The notes beneath the pieces were generated by a model, which did not search any database, had not been told where the DNA came from, and worked only from the letters and a program-made list of their open reading frames with translations. A DNA stretch of 64,000 bases. It comes from Platycnemis pennipes. Lineage: Eukaryota; Arthropoda; Insecta; Odonata; Platycnemididae. Location: positions 132,822,615 to 132,886,614 of the forward strand of contig OW121848.1 of assembly GCA_933228895.1 (NCBI GenBank), given 5' to 3'. The position numbers were made by a program, and so were the translations under genes. This document shows positions 44,946 to 55,100 of the stretch, in pieces (the stretch's first letter is position 1; each line of letters opens with the position of its first letter).

Positions 44946-46325
44946 AAATATGACCCTAGAGCAGTTTTCGGCAAACATTTTGAATCACCTTTACAATGTT
45001 TACGTTGCCGTCTACGCCGAGGGATGAAGGAAGGTTCTTCAACGACAGCCTCCCTAGCACACTCTTTCCTCCTCGTCCTATTTTCGCCCACACCGCTACT
45101 TTGGTTGACCCGACACGTCCCACAACACGGTGAGAGGCCTGAGTAAACTCGAAACAGTTGAGTGGGATTGTGGGCGGGGTGCGGACAAGGCAGGAGGAGG
45201 AGCCGACGACGACGCCGTCCCTAGCGAGCGGTCGGAGTTCAGAGCGAGTATCGGGAACTCCATCTCTTTCTCTCTATCTCGCGGACACTGCGTGATAAAC
45301 GATCCTCGAAATTGAAACGGTGTCACGTTGGGGCACTGAACGAACGCCCTCTGGGGTTCCTATCGTCGGCGGCGTTAGCGTGAGAGCACAGCACGGAACT
45401 TTAAAGGGGGGATGAACGTTCGCAGATAAAAATGTTGCGTTAGGCACGTCTGCGCACGCGACGTGTTTTCAATCAGAAAAGCATAAACCTAGAAATGAAG
45501 TCCGTGTGCATGCGTGGGAAAAAATGACGATGAATAAATGATAGTTATAGGTAAACTTTGTTCATGACGAAATTTAATGTGCAGACACTCGGAGAAACGA
45601 CTTCATTATGTATTTTTTTTTGGGAACGCGTAATATACGAAACGTTTTTAATCGGCCAATTTTGTCATTTTTATCATCACCGGAGTTCTACCGCTTAAGA
45701 AAGAGCGATGTGAACATAATAGATGATCATTTATAAAAGAGTTATGGCGTGGTTGTTGAAACAGAAAGAGCTAGAATGCCTATTTAAAAGATTGTGTAAG
45801 TTTATACAAGGTTAATATATTTTTTATATTGTGTTTATCAATATTTCAAAATATTGTTAAAATTTCTGAGCAGATGTACAAGTGGTTTTAAATACAATAA
45901 TGTTACCATATTATGCATACATTATTGGCAGTAGTAACGGCACGTAGTGTGTTTTTGATCATTTTATGCTATATTAGTTAATGTGATAACCCGTTGTTAC
46001 TTGTGAGGAAAAATTCGGTGACCCCGAAGCCAGAAGCTTTGTTTCCTAAGGGGGTACATATATTCCTCGATTACATGAATGGATATTAATGTATACTTCA
46101 TGTATTTATGTGAGAAATAAAATGATTATTTGGTGAAGTAGTGTTTCAATAATTTTAAACTGTTCTCATCTTCACTTCCTTATAATTCTAACTCTTCTAC
46201 ACCAAACCAAAATATCTCTTCCTCCACACCAATACCCAGCATTCTCCGGCATCACGCTATTAAAAATAATATCGCCTCTTACTACCTTTTCCAATAGCTG
46301 ATTCTGCCTCATCCCAACTTCCTTC
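44946..46325. other. CpG-rich segment 45000-45470, otherwise featureless
   Basis: 45100-45370 has dense CpGs (GACGACGACGCCG, GAGCGAGCGGTCGG-type) and open frames on both strands without a domain. It looks like promoter-type or unmethylated DNA rather than a repeat. 45480-46325 is AT-rich with nothing seen. Confidence 0.35.
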
Positions 46326-46684
46326 AGCAAACTTCTCGCAAACTATTTTTTACGTCATCACTGAAAATATCATCTTAGACCTTATTAAAGAGATTAAGTC
46401 TAAATTTCAGCCTGCGATCTGAAAATGATTTCCATTTTAAATCATTTAATAGACTGGCTACGCTATTATATTTATCGTACCGTACAAATATTGCCGATCT
46501 TCGCTGCCCACGTTCAAGTTCATTATCTAGGCCTATTTTGTAGGGATTCCATATACTGGCAGCATATTCCAAATGAGGCCTAACAAGGGAAAAGTAGCGG
46601 ATTTCTCGTACATGATCGTCAAATTTACGCAGTAGGTACTCTTTTGAAGAATCCCAGTTTACGATTACGATTTACGACACTTCT
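46326..46684 (-). mobile_element. Family B RT C-terminal fragment
   Basis: Minus-strand frames read RKLGFFKRVP, HVREIRYFSLVRPHLEYAAS, IWNPYKIGLDNELERGQRRS, FVRYDKYNSVASLL, KWKSFSDRRLKFRLNLFNKV and DDIFSDDVKNSLRE. This is the block missing from the copy at 26491, so together they cover the family B RT end. One frame is open over 65 codons (46375-46572), with frame changes upstream. The RT end is cut before the 3' UTR. Confidence 0.8.
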
Positions 46685-47245
46685 GTTCGATCACTACTTA
46701 TTATATTCAGCAAATATTCAGACAACTGCGTACTTTGCGAGACTTATTGTTGACCTGGCGTTCCAAAGGAAACCTTTCACAGAAATCTGGCCCAGAGTTT
46801 TTTTTATGGGCCCGGAACGAATTTTTCTTGCCGAAGCACTCGTCGGATGCCCGAGGTTGGAAAGAAAGGAGAGGATAGTGGGCCAGAGTGTACATTGGGT
46901 GAAGTCTCCGGTGCCCCATTCTCACCCCCGCCAGGGGACCACCCACCCCGGCACTTGATAACGTCAATCTTTTCGAAAAACCCGGGAGTGGGTAAAGGGG
47001 GTGGGGGGGGGAGGGGGGGAAAGAATCCTTTACGTGGCAGAGAGGGATGACGACGGAATGTTTTCCCTGGAGCGAAAGCGGCGAGGGTCGACACTTTTTT
47101 TTAAGGGAACGAACGGAAGACGGGGAAAGGGTCTCGGCCCTTGTCCTCCATTAAGGAGCAGGCAGGGTCCAGTCTCTAATTAAGTGCAGTGCTCTCAGAA
47201 AGGATAGGAAGGCGGATGGGCCTAATTTGGGTCAGAATATCATTG
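46685..47245. other. GC-rich, G-run-containing segment
   Basis: 46994-47020 has long G runs (GGGGGTGGGGGGGGGAGG). Frames on both strands are open by composition. No gene called. Confidence 0.35.
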
Positions 47246-47330
47246 TGAAAGTTTGGTAACTCAGTGGGTATAGCTTTGATCAACAGAGAGAAGGTCCCAG
47301 GATCCATCCCGGGATGAATTTTCAGGACGA
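47246..47330 (+). repeat. tRNA-like SINE head
   Basis: TTGGTAACTCAGTGGGTATA (A-box region of tRNA type) and AGAAGGTCCCAGGATCCATC CCGGGA (B-box-like) occur at tRNA spacing on the plus strand. The T-arm-like CCGGGAT is imperfect. SINE remnant. Confidence 0.5.
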
Positions 47331-48110
47331 GTGCTTTTTAAAACCTAGCTTCCTGATATTATGGGTCCCTGTGAAACCACATGTGATACTTGGTGAGCTA
47401 CTAGCTTGGTGAGCCCTCACCGATCATATCGAAAAGGGTGCGGTTTTTGGTATATGCAGTTTTGGTACTGAACAGCAGACGAAAGAGTAATTTCGATAAG
47501 GCGACTCATCGACTACGATGCGCGATAATCAAGGGTAATTGAATACGCGGTAAAGATGAACAGATTACTCCATTGAATATAAACTTAAAATAAGTAAAAT
47601 ATTCTCTCTGTAAACATTAATCACTGCCAAAAAATCTTCTATTTTTCACAAAGGGTACTTATTTGTTTAAAATTTTATTCAGAAATAAAAAGTGTGTTCA
47701 CAGCCCTTAAAGGTCACCATTGCAGTGCTTTATTGCAGTTAAAAAAAATATTTTCAAATAATAATAATAACAAAAATATAAAAAGTGTATAAATGCCTTT
47801 CTATTATGAATTGTTAACAAGTGTAAAGTAGCTTCTTTCTCGTACTCTCTCACCGCATTTGCCTGGAACCCCTTTTACGAATCCTATTCTACGAAAGTTA
47901 TTTCCCTGATGAATTTCCCCATGACATGTAATTTGTTAAGGGTGGAAATTTCACAGAAAACGGAGGATGGTAGGAGAGAAATCCACAATTTGCGTTCACC
48001 TAAAGAAATGCACCAATGGATCCACGGTTCTAAATTAACCCTTAGGAACCATGGAACCCAGAATTCCGTGCGACAGTTCCCCTAACATCACTCAAGCATG
48101 GATCCGTGAA
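47331..48110. other. No recognisable gene
   Basis: AT-rich DNA with small A-rich runs. Nothing identifiable. Confidence 0.4.
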
Positions 48111-48112
48111 CA

Positions 48113-48186
48113 AAATGAATCTCGGCCAGGATTCGAAGCGAAACCCTCATGATGGGAAACCAGTACTCTAGCTTGAGGTACATTCA
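48113..48186 (-). repeat. tRNA-like SINE head
   Basis: The minus strand reads CCTCAAGCTAGAGTACTGG, CCCATCATGAGGG and GCTTCGAATCCTGGCCGAG, with a B-box-like GCTTCGAATCC. It directly abuts the family A copy that follows, so that copy probably inserted into or beside the SINE. Confidence 0.45.
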
Positions 48187-48189
48187 CAG

Positions 48190-48486
48190 AAACAGAGATA
48201 GATTGTCGTACTGATAGATTCCAAATGACATTTTTCCCCCGTAATATAAGAGAACAGAATAGGCAGCATAGCAAAGAGATAGGTAGGGGAAATATTTTAG
48301 AGTAGTCTGTAGTGCATGGTGCATGTATTAATCTCTTAAATACTATAGATACTAACAATGTAGTTGCATGAGACCCTATAGTTGCTTGTTTGCATGTCGG
48401 TAGTGCATGCTTGGCGATCTTCACCCCCTGCCACACACCCTCGCGGTGGCTTGCAGGGTATTGTGTGGATGTAGATGTAGATGAAA
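48190..48486 (+). mobile_element. Family A RT end, 3' UTR, hairpin and tail
   Basis: Starts at the EIDCRTDRF-type codons (AGATAGATTGTCGTACTGAT), passes FFPRNIRE.NRQHSKEIGRG and the full 3' UTR, and ends with GTGGATGTAGATGTAGATG. 5' truncated; well conserved. Confidence 0.85.
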
Positions 48487-49179
48487 CCTACCTATCTCAT
48501 TTGATTATAAATTAATCATTCATGATAATTTTTGTGAAAGGCCTGCTATGAATTTATTTTGTAGACAGTATTTCACAAGGGATCTATTTATAGTTTCCTT
48601 AATTCCATTCCATATTTCCCCTACACCAATCTGTCAAGGAAAATGGTTTCATCGAGGGACACGTACCCGGAATGGGATGGCGAGGAATAAATGCCCAGGC
48701 GGGCGAAACCTCCAAACAAACTAATCTAATCGCTCTCTCCTTTTACCTTCGTCCCCTCAAGCCCCACAACTTCCGACATCCCCAACCCCCCCTCCATTGA
48801 CCTCTTTCCACACCCGTCCCCTCCCTCCCACAACGACACCGGGAGATCTCAAGGGGAATACGAGGGCAGCGGAGGATACGTGCCCTGCACCGAGATAAGG
48901 ACCGAGAACGCCTCCTCCGTCTGGGCCTCTCCACCACCACTCTTCAATCTCTCCTTCTCTCTCCTTCCAACTCTGCCCTATCTCCAAGGCCTCCCTCTCT
49001 CCTCTTCTTTCTCTCTCTCTCCTTTCCTCTCTCCCTCTCTCTCTCTTCTCCGAGCACAATATTGCGTCCCTTATGGGCTGAGGAGTGGGGATAACAATAT
49101 TGAACAGAATAGGACGTGGGAGAGAAATGCAGAAAGAACGGGGGTGAGAGTGAAAGCTGAATATTAGATGAGAACAACA
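48487..49179. other. Pyrimidine-rich then mixed segment
   Basis: 48740-49060 is C/T-rich on the plus strand with CTCTCT runs. A 181-codon minus frame here is low complexity (Arg/Glu/Gly). Confidence 0.4.
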
Positions 49180-50161
49180 TACTTTAATTAAGAAAAGGGA
49201 AAAAGGACTTGAGAGAAATTTAAAGAAAGAAAAAGAAAATGAGAGGAAAGAAGGGGGAAAATAGTGAAGTGAAAAAAGTGCATACAGAAAAAATGATACC
49301 ACGGGGAAAATGAAAGAGAAAACTAAATAGGAAAAATATAAATGGATGGATGAAGAGAATTAAAACGGTAGAGAAAACAAGATGAAATGAACGAAAAAAA
49401 ATTCAGAACCGGAGAAAGATGAGGGAGAAAACAAGAGAGAAATTAGATAAGATAATGAATAAGATATATAATGAGGAAAACGGAAGAGAAAGTTGAAGCA
49501 AATGAGAGGAGGGAGAGGAAAACATGAGGAAATGTAAAGGTAGAAAAAGCAGGGTGGAACATGAGGAAGAAGACCAAAGAGAATACTCAAAACGGAGGAT
49601 TTAAATTTGTACGAAAATATGGATAGATAAAGGGTAAACAAGAAAAATAAGGGACAAAGAAAATTGCAAATTTATATCAGAACAAAAAGAATTATACAAG
49701 GGAGAAAATAAGGCAGGGAACCAAATACGAAGAAGAAAAAGGAAAAAGAGGATAAAAAAGGAAGAAAACCTGGTTGAATCATAAAAAGAAAGAGTGAGAA
49801 ATAAGTGGAAAAAGAGAGATGGATAAATATGAGAATAATGAGAATAGAGAATGGGAAAGAGAGAAAGATGAAGAATATTTAAGTAAGAGGGTAACAAAAA
49901 GAAGGAATGGTGAAATAGAAAGAGAGAGAGAGAGAGGACAAAGAAGTGGGAGAGGAAGTGGAGTAGAAAGAGAGGAGAGCAAAGAGAATAAGGTGAGGCG
50001 GGCAGGGAGGAGTTTTTTTTGGTGGGGAGAGGGGTGCAAGTGGCCGGAAAGGAATACGTGTTCTCAGGAAATGAGAAAGGGGTCGTTAAAAGGGGGCGGC
50101 GGATGGAAGGGTGGGTAGCGGAAGTGATGGAGTCAGGGCGGGGGGGGGGGGGGGGGGGGGG
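49180..50161 (+). repeat. ~1-kb polypurine tract
   Basis: The plus strand is overwhelmingly A and G (GAGAAA, AAAGAGAG, GGAAAAAG units) with only scattered pyrimidines. It grades from A-rich on the left to G-rich on the right and ends in a run of 22 G at 50140-50161. The 215-codon minus frame is a Phe/Leu/Ser/Pro artefact of this composition. Such mirror-rich purine tracts can form triplex (H-DNA), and the G run a quadruplex. Confidence 0.85.
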
Positions 50162-50470
50162 AGGAGAGCGGGATCCTCCCAGCAAGAGGGGAGGGGAGAT
50201 GAAGCAGCTAGCGGGGCGCCGCCGCCAAGACGATGCGTAGAAGACCAAGGAGGCTCTTCACAGGGGGTCCCCCTGAGAGAATTTGATGAATGGGATCCTC
50301 CCGCCAAGATTGCACAAAAGGTTTGAAAAGCTTAGAAAAAGTGTCAATGTCGAGAGTTATAACATTACCCCCCATCCCCTGTCCCGTAGATAAAATGACC
50401 GATTTGCAGAGCAGAATTCAGATCCATATGCCCTGATATCTACGTTTATACTGCTGATTAATTCTATTCT
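50162..50470. other. No recognisable gene
   Basis: GC-rich for the first 130 bases, then AT-rich. No motif. Confidence 0.35.
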
Positions 50471-50555
50471 ACACCTACGCGATACCCTTCAAGCCGCCGT
50501 GAGGGTGTGTGGCAGGGGGTGACGATCACCAAACATTGCCTGTTGACAAGCAACT
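50471..50555 (-). mobile_element. Family A 3' hairpin, very short
   Basis: CTACACCTACGCGATACCC opens the tail end, followed by the hairpin (AAGCCGCCGTGAGGGTGTGT) and GTGACGATCACCAAACATT. It breaks off after ~85 bases against an RTE-like scrap. Confidence 0.75.
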
Positions 50556-50830
50556 AGGCTACTACACGAAGAAAAGATTAAATCAAAATTCTAAAAACAT
50601 ATTGAACAACCTTGTCGGCAACATCTTGAAAAACGAAAGTCTTATGCAGATGTGTTTTGAGGAAAAGGTGAAGGGGAAGAATGGCAAAGAATAGTTGGTA
50701 GATAACTGGCAAAGAATGATACTAAAGTGAAGAATTACGTTCATGTGAAGTGGTTAACGAAATAGAAGAGTGTTGCGGTATGCTGCCGGAAAACAGGTAT
50801 TAGATTAATGATGAGAAATGATGTTTCGAT
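50556..50830 (+). pseudogene. RTE C-terminal scrap
   Basis: Reads NLVGNILKNESLMQMCFEEK and VKGKNGKE before a stop, then AGDNWQRM- and KNYVHVKWL-like text in other frames, corresponding to the RTE end (LIGH..R...LMKTI.E..V.GK.G...., later DVK..NY..MKRL). It ends near TTAATGATGAGAAATGATG, probably the GATGAT-type terminus. Much diverged. Confidence 0.5.
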
Positions 50831-51141
50831 TTTAATAGCAATAAAGGGAGAGTGATTAACAAATATTCTATTACTCAAGAAGTTCCATAGGATAGAATAC
50901 GTCACTATGACAAACTTTTGGACAGAGACAAAGCGTCACTAGCACAAAGGTTATTTCCTGTTTTTTTCTGATTGGAAAAATATCTTTAAATATTTTAACA
51001 CGAAAATAGTGTTTATGGGGACAACTTTTATGGATCAAGAACTTCATATATACGTTACGCAAAAGGGACAATTGGATAGGATGACGAACTCAACCGTGTC
51101 AGGCGAGATTTGGTGGTAAACCATGATCGTAAATAAATAGA
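50831..51141. other. No recognisable gene
   Basis: AT-rich DNA without motif. Confidence 0.35.
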
Positions 51142-51528
51142 GTAAAACTTTTTCGGATATAGAACTGTCCACAAATTTATTCGAAACAGGGCTACGCGCG
51201 TTTCAACGCTTAATGTGTCATGATCAGGTCTAGCTTGAAGAAAACCAGTTTTAAGACGTATATAGGTATACATGAACAAACAGAGAGGGGCGGAAGTAAA
51301 ACAATGCCATGGAGTTAAATTCCATCTGAGTGCTAATATGCCATCTGAGTTAAAAAGTGTTCGCTTTAAGTCATCCATAAAAATGTCCGCCAGTAACGGG
51401 GACAGTGGTGATCCCATAGCCAAATCCTCGTTTTGGAGATAATAAGTTCCATTAAATAAAAAGTAGTTCTGTTTTGTGCATGTTGCTAAAAGACACATCA
51501 GTTCACAGAAAGTGCCTGATGAACGGTA
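51142..51528 (-). mobile_element. Penelope-like element: RT piece joined to its terminus
   Basis: On the minus strand: FCELMCLLATCTKQNYFLFN, GTYYLQNEDLAMGSPLSPLL and ADIFMDDLKRTLF. LAMGSPLSPLLADIFM is the hallmark RT block of Penelope-like elements. After ~70 codons the frame runs straight into the 3' UTR (CCCCTCTCTGTTTGTTCATG) and the terminus GACCTGATCATGACACATT ... GTTGAAACGCG ... ATAAATTTGTGGACAG. Everything between RT and UTR, including GIY-YIG, is deleted. It faces the plus-strand copy next to it. Confidence 0.8.
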
Positions 51529-52208
51529 TCCCTAAATCCCCATCTGGCCAAACACCTGATGGAGGAGTCCCATTATTGTGACTTCAAGGCGAATGTCCTC
51601 ATTGAGGATTCCTCAATTTCAGGCGCAAGGGACATCGCCTGGACGCCTTGGAAAGATGGGAGATCCTCAACAGGAAAAGGAAGAAGAATTTGACTGTCAC
51701 TCCCAAAACCTGTCCCTATCCCACCAATAATCCTGTCCTCATTCGAAAACCACCCCCCCCTCCATTCGTTATCTCTTTCTTATTCCCATTCCACTCCCCC
51801 CATCTGCCACCCCTTATATGGCAATATTTTAATTTTCCTTTCCCCCCTCTCTGTCTGCTCATGTTTAAATTTAATTCTAACTACCATGTATCACACCATT
51901 TTTTCGATTGCTTGTAGGTCATCATTTAAATATTCTTTATCATTTGGGGATAGAATTACCCTGTACACTACTGTGTCATCGACAAATAGACGAAGCTTAC
52001 TTTTTACAACGTCACTGATATCAATTGTGTACAGAAGGAACAGGAGTGGACCAATCACACTACCTTGTCGGACACCCGAAGTGACTTTAATTGCCTCAAA
52101 CTGGTTATCTTCTTCGTAGACCTGATGATGACGAGTTAAGCATTGAAACACGTATGGTCTTGTTTCAAATAAATTTGTGGACAGCACTATACCCGAAAAA
52201 GTTTTACT
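51529..52208 (+). mobile_element. Penelope-like element: C-terminus, UTR and terminus
   Basis: Reads NPHLAKHLMEESHYCDFKAN and, after a frameshift, RRKGHRLDALERWEILNRKR, the region that closes Penelope-like proteins (HL....H..........KGRRLD.LE..EI). The 3' UTR (CCCCTCTCTGTCTGCTCATG) resembles that of the opposing copy. It is cut at about 51885 by a foreign RT fragment and resumes at 52109 with GACCTGATGATGACGAG (CTGATGA 52122-52128), TTGAAACACG and ATAAATTTGTGGACAGCACT. Partner of 51142-51528 in a 1.07-kb inverted arrangement. Confidence 0.75.
51885..52108 (-). mobile_element. Non-LTR RT palm fragment (A/B type), nested
   Basis: The minus-strand frame reads QFEAIKVTSGVRQGSVIGPL, LFLLYTIDISDVV and LRLFVDDTVVYRV. 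These are RT motif 4 (SGVPQGSVLGPLLF) and the catalytic motif, FVDD instead of the usual FADD. It continues to DDLQAIEKMV, which matches QAIENW at the start of the family B copy at 26491, so it likely supplies the part of A/B just upstream of that copy. Penelope-like sequence lies on both sides. Confidence 0.8.
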
Positions 52209-52215
52209 TTTCATT

Positions 52216-53064
52216 TAGGATAGGATAAAATTATGACCTGAATAATGAAACAAAAAATTAAAATCTTTCGCGGCCGCCAAGATGTACCGATTATTCTTGC
52301 TTATCCACGGCACTGTCGACGCGGGAGAGTTTTTAGGGTGTCCCGGGGCAACATCAGTCCTCGCCGTCATCGGGAAACCAGATGACTCTGTCTACGGAGA
52401 CCGTCTCGCCCCAGAACGCGCTCCGAATGTACAGCTCCGGGGGAGAATCTAACGAAGGCTCCAGGGTATTAAACCCGTTCGGCGGCGCCGTGATGGCATG
52501 GAGGGAGCAACCACCTCCCTCTTACCTCGTTCCTCCAAATCTTCCCTTTACACCATCTTCGTGAATTCCCCAAAAGGGTTCGCTGGGAGGGAAACGGATG
52601 GGGAGAGGGTGGGAGGGGTTAGTGGGCAGGGAATGGGGTTTTTGATGGTGCGAAGTGTGCCTTTTCGCTGACTCCTTCTCCTTAACCGCCACCCCAAGGG
52701 ATTCCTTCGCCTCAAACATCCTCTCCACACCCCAGAGGAGTTTACTGCCTCCGCTGCGGATGTCATTTGCAAACTCATCATCATCACTGGACGTAATTAG
52801 GTCGAGACTGGAGTAGAGGGTTGGAGGAGGTCGAAGTCGACACTGACCCATTAACGGGCTGGAGGCGAATGGTGGCCACATCATCAAACAGCACGAGGGA
52901 GACAGAGAGCACATTGCTCGCGGCGCATTTATTTAAGAGCGCAAAAGTAAACCAACCCCCAATGACTTCGAGCAGGAGTGTGTCCTACGTGGCTCGTTAC
53001 TATGGAGTTTCAACCCTTTTTAAAGATGTAGTCAACCGCTAAACTTATATTTTTATTTATTTTT
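52216..53064. other. CpG-rich segment with open frames on both strands
   Basis: 52260-53040 is the GC-richest non-repeat part of its neighbourhood. A plus-strand frame from ATG at 52274 begins MYRLFLLIHGTVDAGEF with a good start context and stops at 52447. A 130-codon minus frame (52522-52914) includes SLDLITSSDDDEFANDIRSG and looks less biased than most. Neither matches a family I know. Host exon, promoter-type CpG island or chance are all open. Confidence 0.3.
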
Positions 53065-54010
53065 CATCTACATCTACATGTACACGATACCCTGCAAGCC
53101 ACCGCGAGGGTGTGTGACAGGGGGTGAAGATTACCAAGCATGCACTACCGACACGCAAAAACGCAACTGTAGGGTCTCATGCAACTAGATTGTTGGTATC
53201 TATAGTCTTTAAGGGATTAATACATGCATCTTGCACTACAGACTACTCTAAAATATTTCCCCTACCTATTCTTTTGCTATGCTGCCTATTATGTTCTCTT
53301 ATAGTACGGGGGAAAAATGCCATTTTGAATCTATCTGTACGACAATCTATCTCTCTAATCGTATTTATCTGGTCGAATTTAGCATAATACGCTGGTGTTT
53401 TTAATATGTGCCTAACATCTTCAGTAAAGCTATCCGATTGAAATTTCTCTAATAGATTTAATCTGAACTTTAACTTACGCTCTGATAATGATTCCCACCC
53501 TAATTCTTGTATTAATTCTGAAACACTACTCAACCTATCGTAACACCTTTTAACGAACCTAGCTGCTCTACGCTGCACACTGTCTAGTTCTCTGATCAAC
53601 CCTAATTCATTAGGATCCCATACACTGGCTGCATACTCAAGGTGGGGCCTAACTAGTGAAAAGTATTATCGCTCTTTTGTCTTCTCATCACATTTCCCAG
53701 GTACTCTTTTTGTAAATCCTAGCTTTCTCTTCGCTCGGCCGCATATTTCCCGTAAGTGTCTTCCCTACAATAAATCTTAAGTGATTGTTACACCTAAATA
53801 CCTTATTACCGTGTTATTAATTTTATGGGATCGCTCTATCGATTTATTCCTCCTCCAAAAATGGATAGCAACACACACTTTTTTTTCGAAATACTTCCTC
53901 TTGATTTCCCTAAATTGGAGTCTTAATTTTGCTAAATGAGTTCCAGGTAATAAACTTTTATAAGTACGATAAATAGCGGTGATAAAAGCTAGAAGGATGT
54001 AAAAAGGCAA
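53065..54010 (-). mobile_element. Longest family A copy
   Basis: Minus strand, 3' to 5': CATCTACATCTACATG tail, hairpin, 3' UTR, then an open frame of 118 codons (53243-53599) with IRELDSVQRRAARFVKRCYD, SELIQELGWESLSERKLKFR, LNLLEKFQSDSFTEDVRHIL, FDQINTIREIDCRTDRFKMA and FFPRTIRE. Upstream come FSLVRPHLEYAASVWDPNEL (after a stop), REICGRAKRKLGFTKRVPGK and, at 53777 onward, INNTVIRYLGVTIT and KSLLPGTHLAKLRL. This covers RT from the YLGV block to the C-terminus plus the UTR and serves as the reference for the family. Confidence 0.9.
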
Positions 54011-54202
54011 GAATTCAGGGGGGAGGGATATTCATCCAATCAATATGCTCATGTCTGGGATAACGAGATCACTCATTCGAACATATGACCGAGAAACACT
54101 GTTTGATATGGGGCGCAGACGGTCTCGGAAATGCAACGTTGGACGTTTTCAAAATTGGACAGATGAAGAAAAATGAATATGAACGTGCGGTGAATATGCC
54201 AG
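54011..54202. other. No recognisable feature
   Basis: Short spacer between two family A copies. Confidence 0.3.
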
Positions 54203-54310
54203 TACATCTACATCTATCTACATATAAGTAATATCCTGCAAGCCACCGGGAGGGTGTGTGGTAGGGGGCGTAGGTCACCAAATATGCACTACCGAGCATT
54301 CTCAGAGGTC
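54203..54310 (-). mobile_element. Family A-like 3' tail, divergent subtype
   Basis: The tail CATCTACATCTATCTACAT and hairpin AAGCCACCGGGAGGGTGTGT are followed by GGTAGGGGGCGTAGGTCACC AAATATGCACTACCGAGCAT, which differs from both A and B UTRs and resembles the scrap at 33488. Possibly a third subfamily. Confidence 0.65.
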
Positions 54311-54399
54311 TACTCGGCAGAATGTGAATATTTTTGAAAATTTTGCACAGGAAACAAATGCAGAGCACTCCATTCCTTCTGAGAGAGCATAAAAGAAGA

Positions 54400-54664
54400 A
54401 TATATGGATGAAATTTTGGGAGTTTAGGTCCTTTTTTTGAAAATGAAAAAAATTTTAACTTATGGCCGAAGTTTCGGAAAATATATTTTTTCTTCTTCAG
54501 GGCTTAAGTTCTATATGGAACAAAATTACTTTAAAACAAATTCACCAAAAAGAACTTAAGCCCTGAAGAAGGAAAAAATATATTTTCCGAAACGTCGGCC
54601 AAAATTTAAAATTTTTCATTTTCAAAAAAAAGGACCTAAACTCCCAAAAAATCATCCACATATA
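54400..54664. mobile_element. Head-to-head Penelope-like termini
   Basis: Left arm 54400-54512 and right arm 54551-54664 are inverted copies of about 113 bp at roughly 85-90% identity, with a 38-bp spacer. The right arm has CTGAAGA (54563-54569), a perfect 6-bp stem GGAAAA/TTTTCC (54571-54576, 54583-54588), GAAAC (54589-54593) and GTCGGCC. Left arm mirrors it with small changes (GAAACTTCGGCC). No coding sequence within the arms. Confidence 0.75.
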
Positions 54665-54960
54665 TTTAAAAAAAAGAGGTCTGGAATTCAACTTACCAAT
54701 TAAAAGAAGAATATTCGGCCATAGCCGAATACAAGTTGAGTAGACTATATTACACCCATCGCATAATATCAACATTAATGGACCCAAATGAATTTTCAAA
54801 GAGAGACTTTACTTCCCCAGGATACAATGATACGAGGTTGAAATAACTAAAACAGTCAGCAATATGAACAGAGAAGATGGCTACAACATCCTGGCAGAAG
54901 ATGGCTACTGCATCCATTCATCTCCATCAATTGGAAAGGGATCTTTACAGAAAAATTTCA
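54665..54960 (+). pseudogene. Possible Penelope-like 5' coding region
   Basis: Downstream of the right arm one frame reads RGLEFNLPIKRRIFGHSRIQ VE and later MNREDGYNILAEDGY. GLEFNLP and NREDGY are of the kind found near the start of Penelope-like proteins (N-terminal G..F.LP and the N.EDY block), but stops intervene and the match is weak. Confidence 0.3.
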
Positions 54961-54989
54961 AATGAACAGCCAGAGTGCAAGTTCCTTGA

Positions 54990-55100
54990 TGAGTGGAGGT
55001 TATATAACACGGACAGACACTTTCTTCTGGCCTGAGGAGGTTGGAACCTCAGCGAAACTTTCGTCGACCGGGTTGGACAAACGTAGAAATAAATCCGAAA
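54990..55100 (+). repeat. Penelope-like terminus with hammerhead-like motif
   Basis: A TATA-like TTATATAA (about 55000) precedes CTGAGGA (55032-55038), a GGTT/AACC hairpin, GAAAC (55053-55057) and TTTCGTCGACC. The GAAAC-NNTC-GTC layout equals that at 35688. A different family from 54551. Confidence 0.5.

Noticed and set aside
48757..49302. 181-codon minus-strand open frame
   Set aside because: Lies in CT/GA-biased DNA and reads as Arg/Glu/Gly and Phe/Ser runs without any motif.
49601..50248. 215-codon minus-strand open frame
   Set aside because: It is the complement of the polypurine tract. Phe/Leu/Ser/Pro low complexity and absence of domains mark it as compositional.
53124..53387. Recurrent ~80-codon frame KITKHALPT... 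seen in several places
   Set aside because: It is the antisense reading of the family A 3' UTR and RT end (also at 22463, 48092 and 60253). It recurs because the DNA repeats, not because it is coding.
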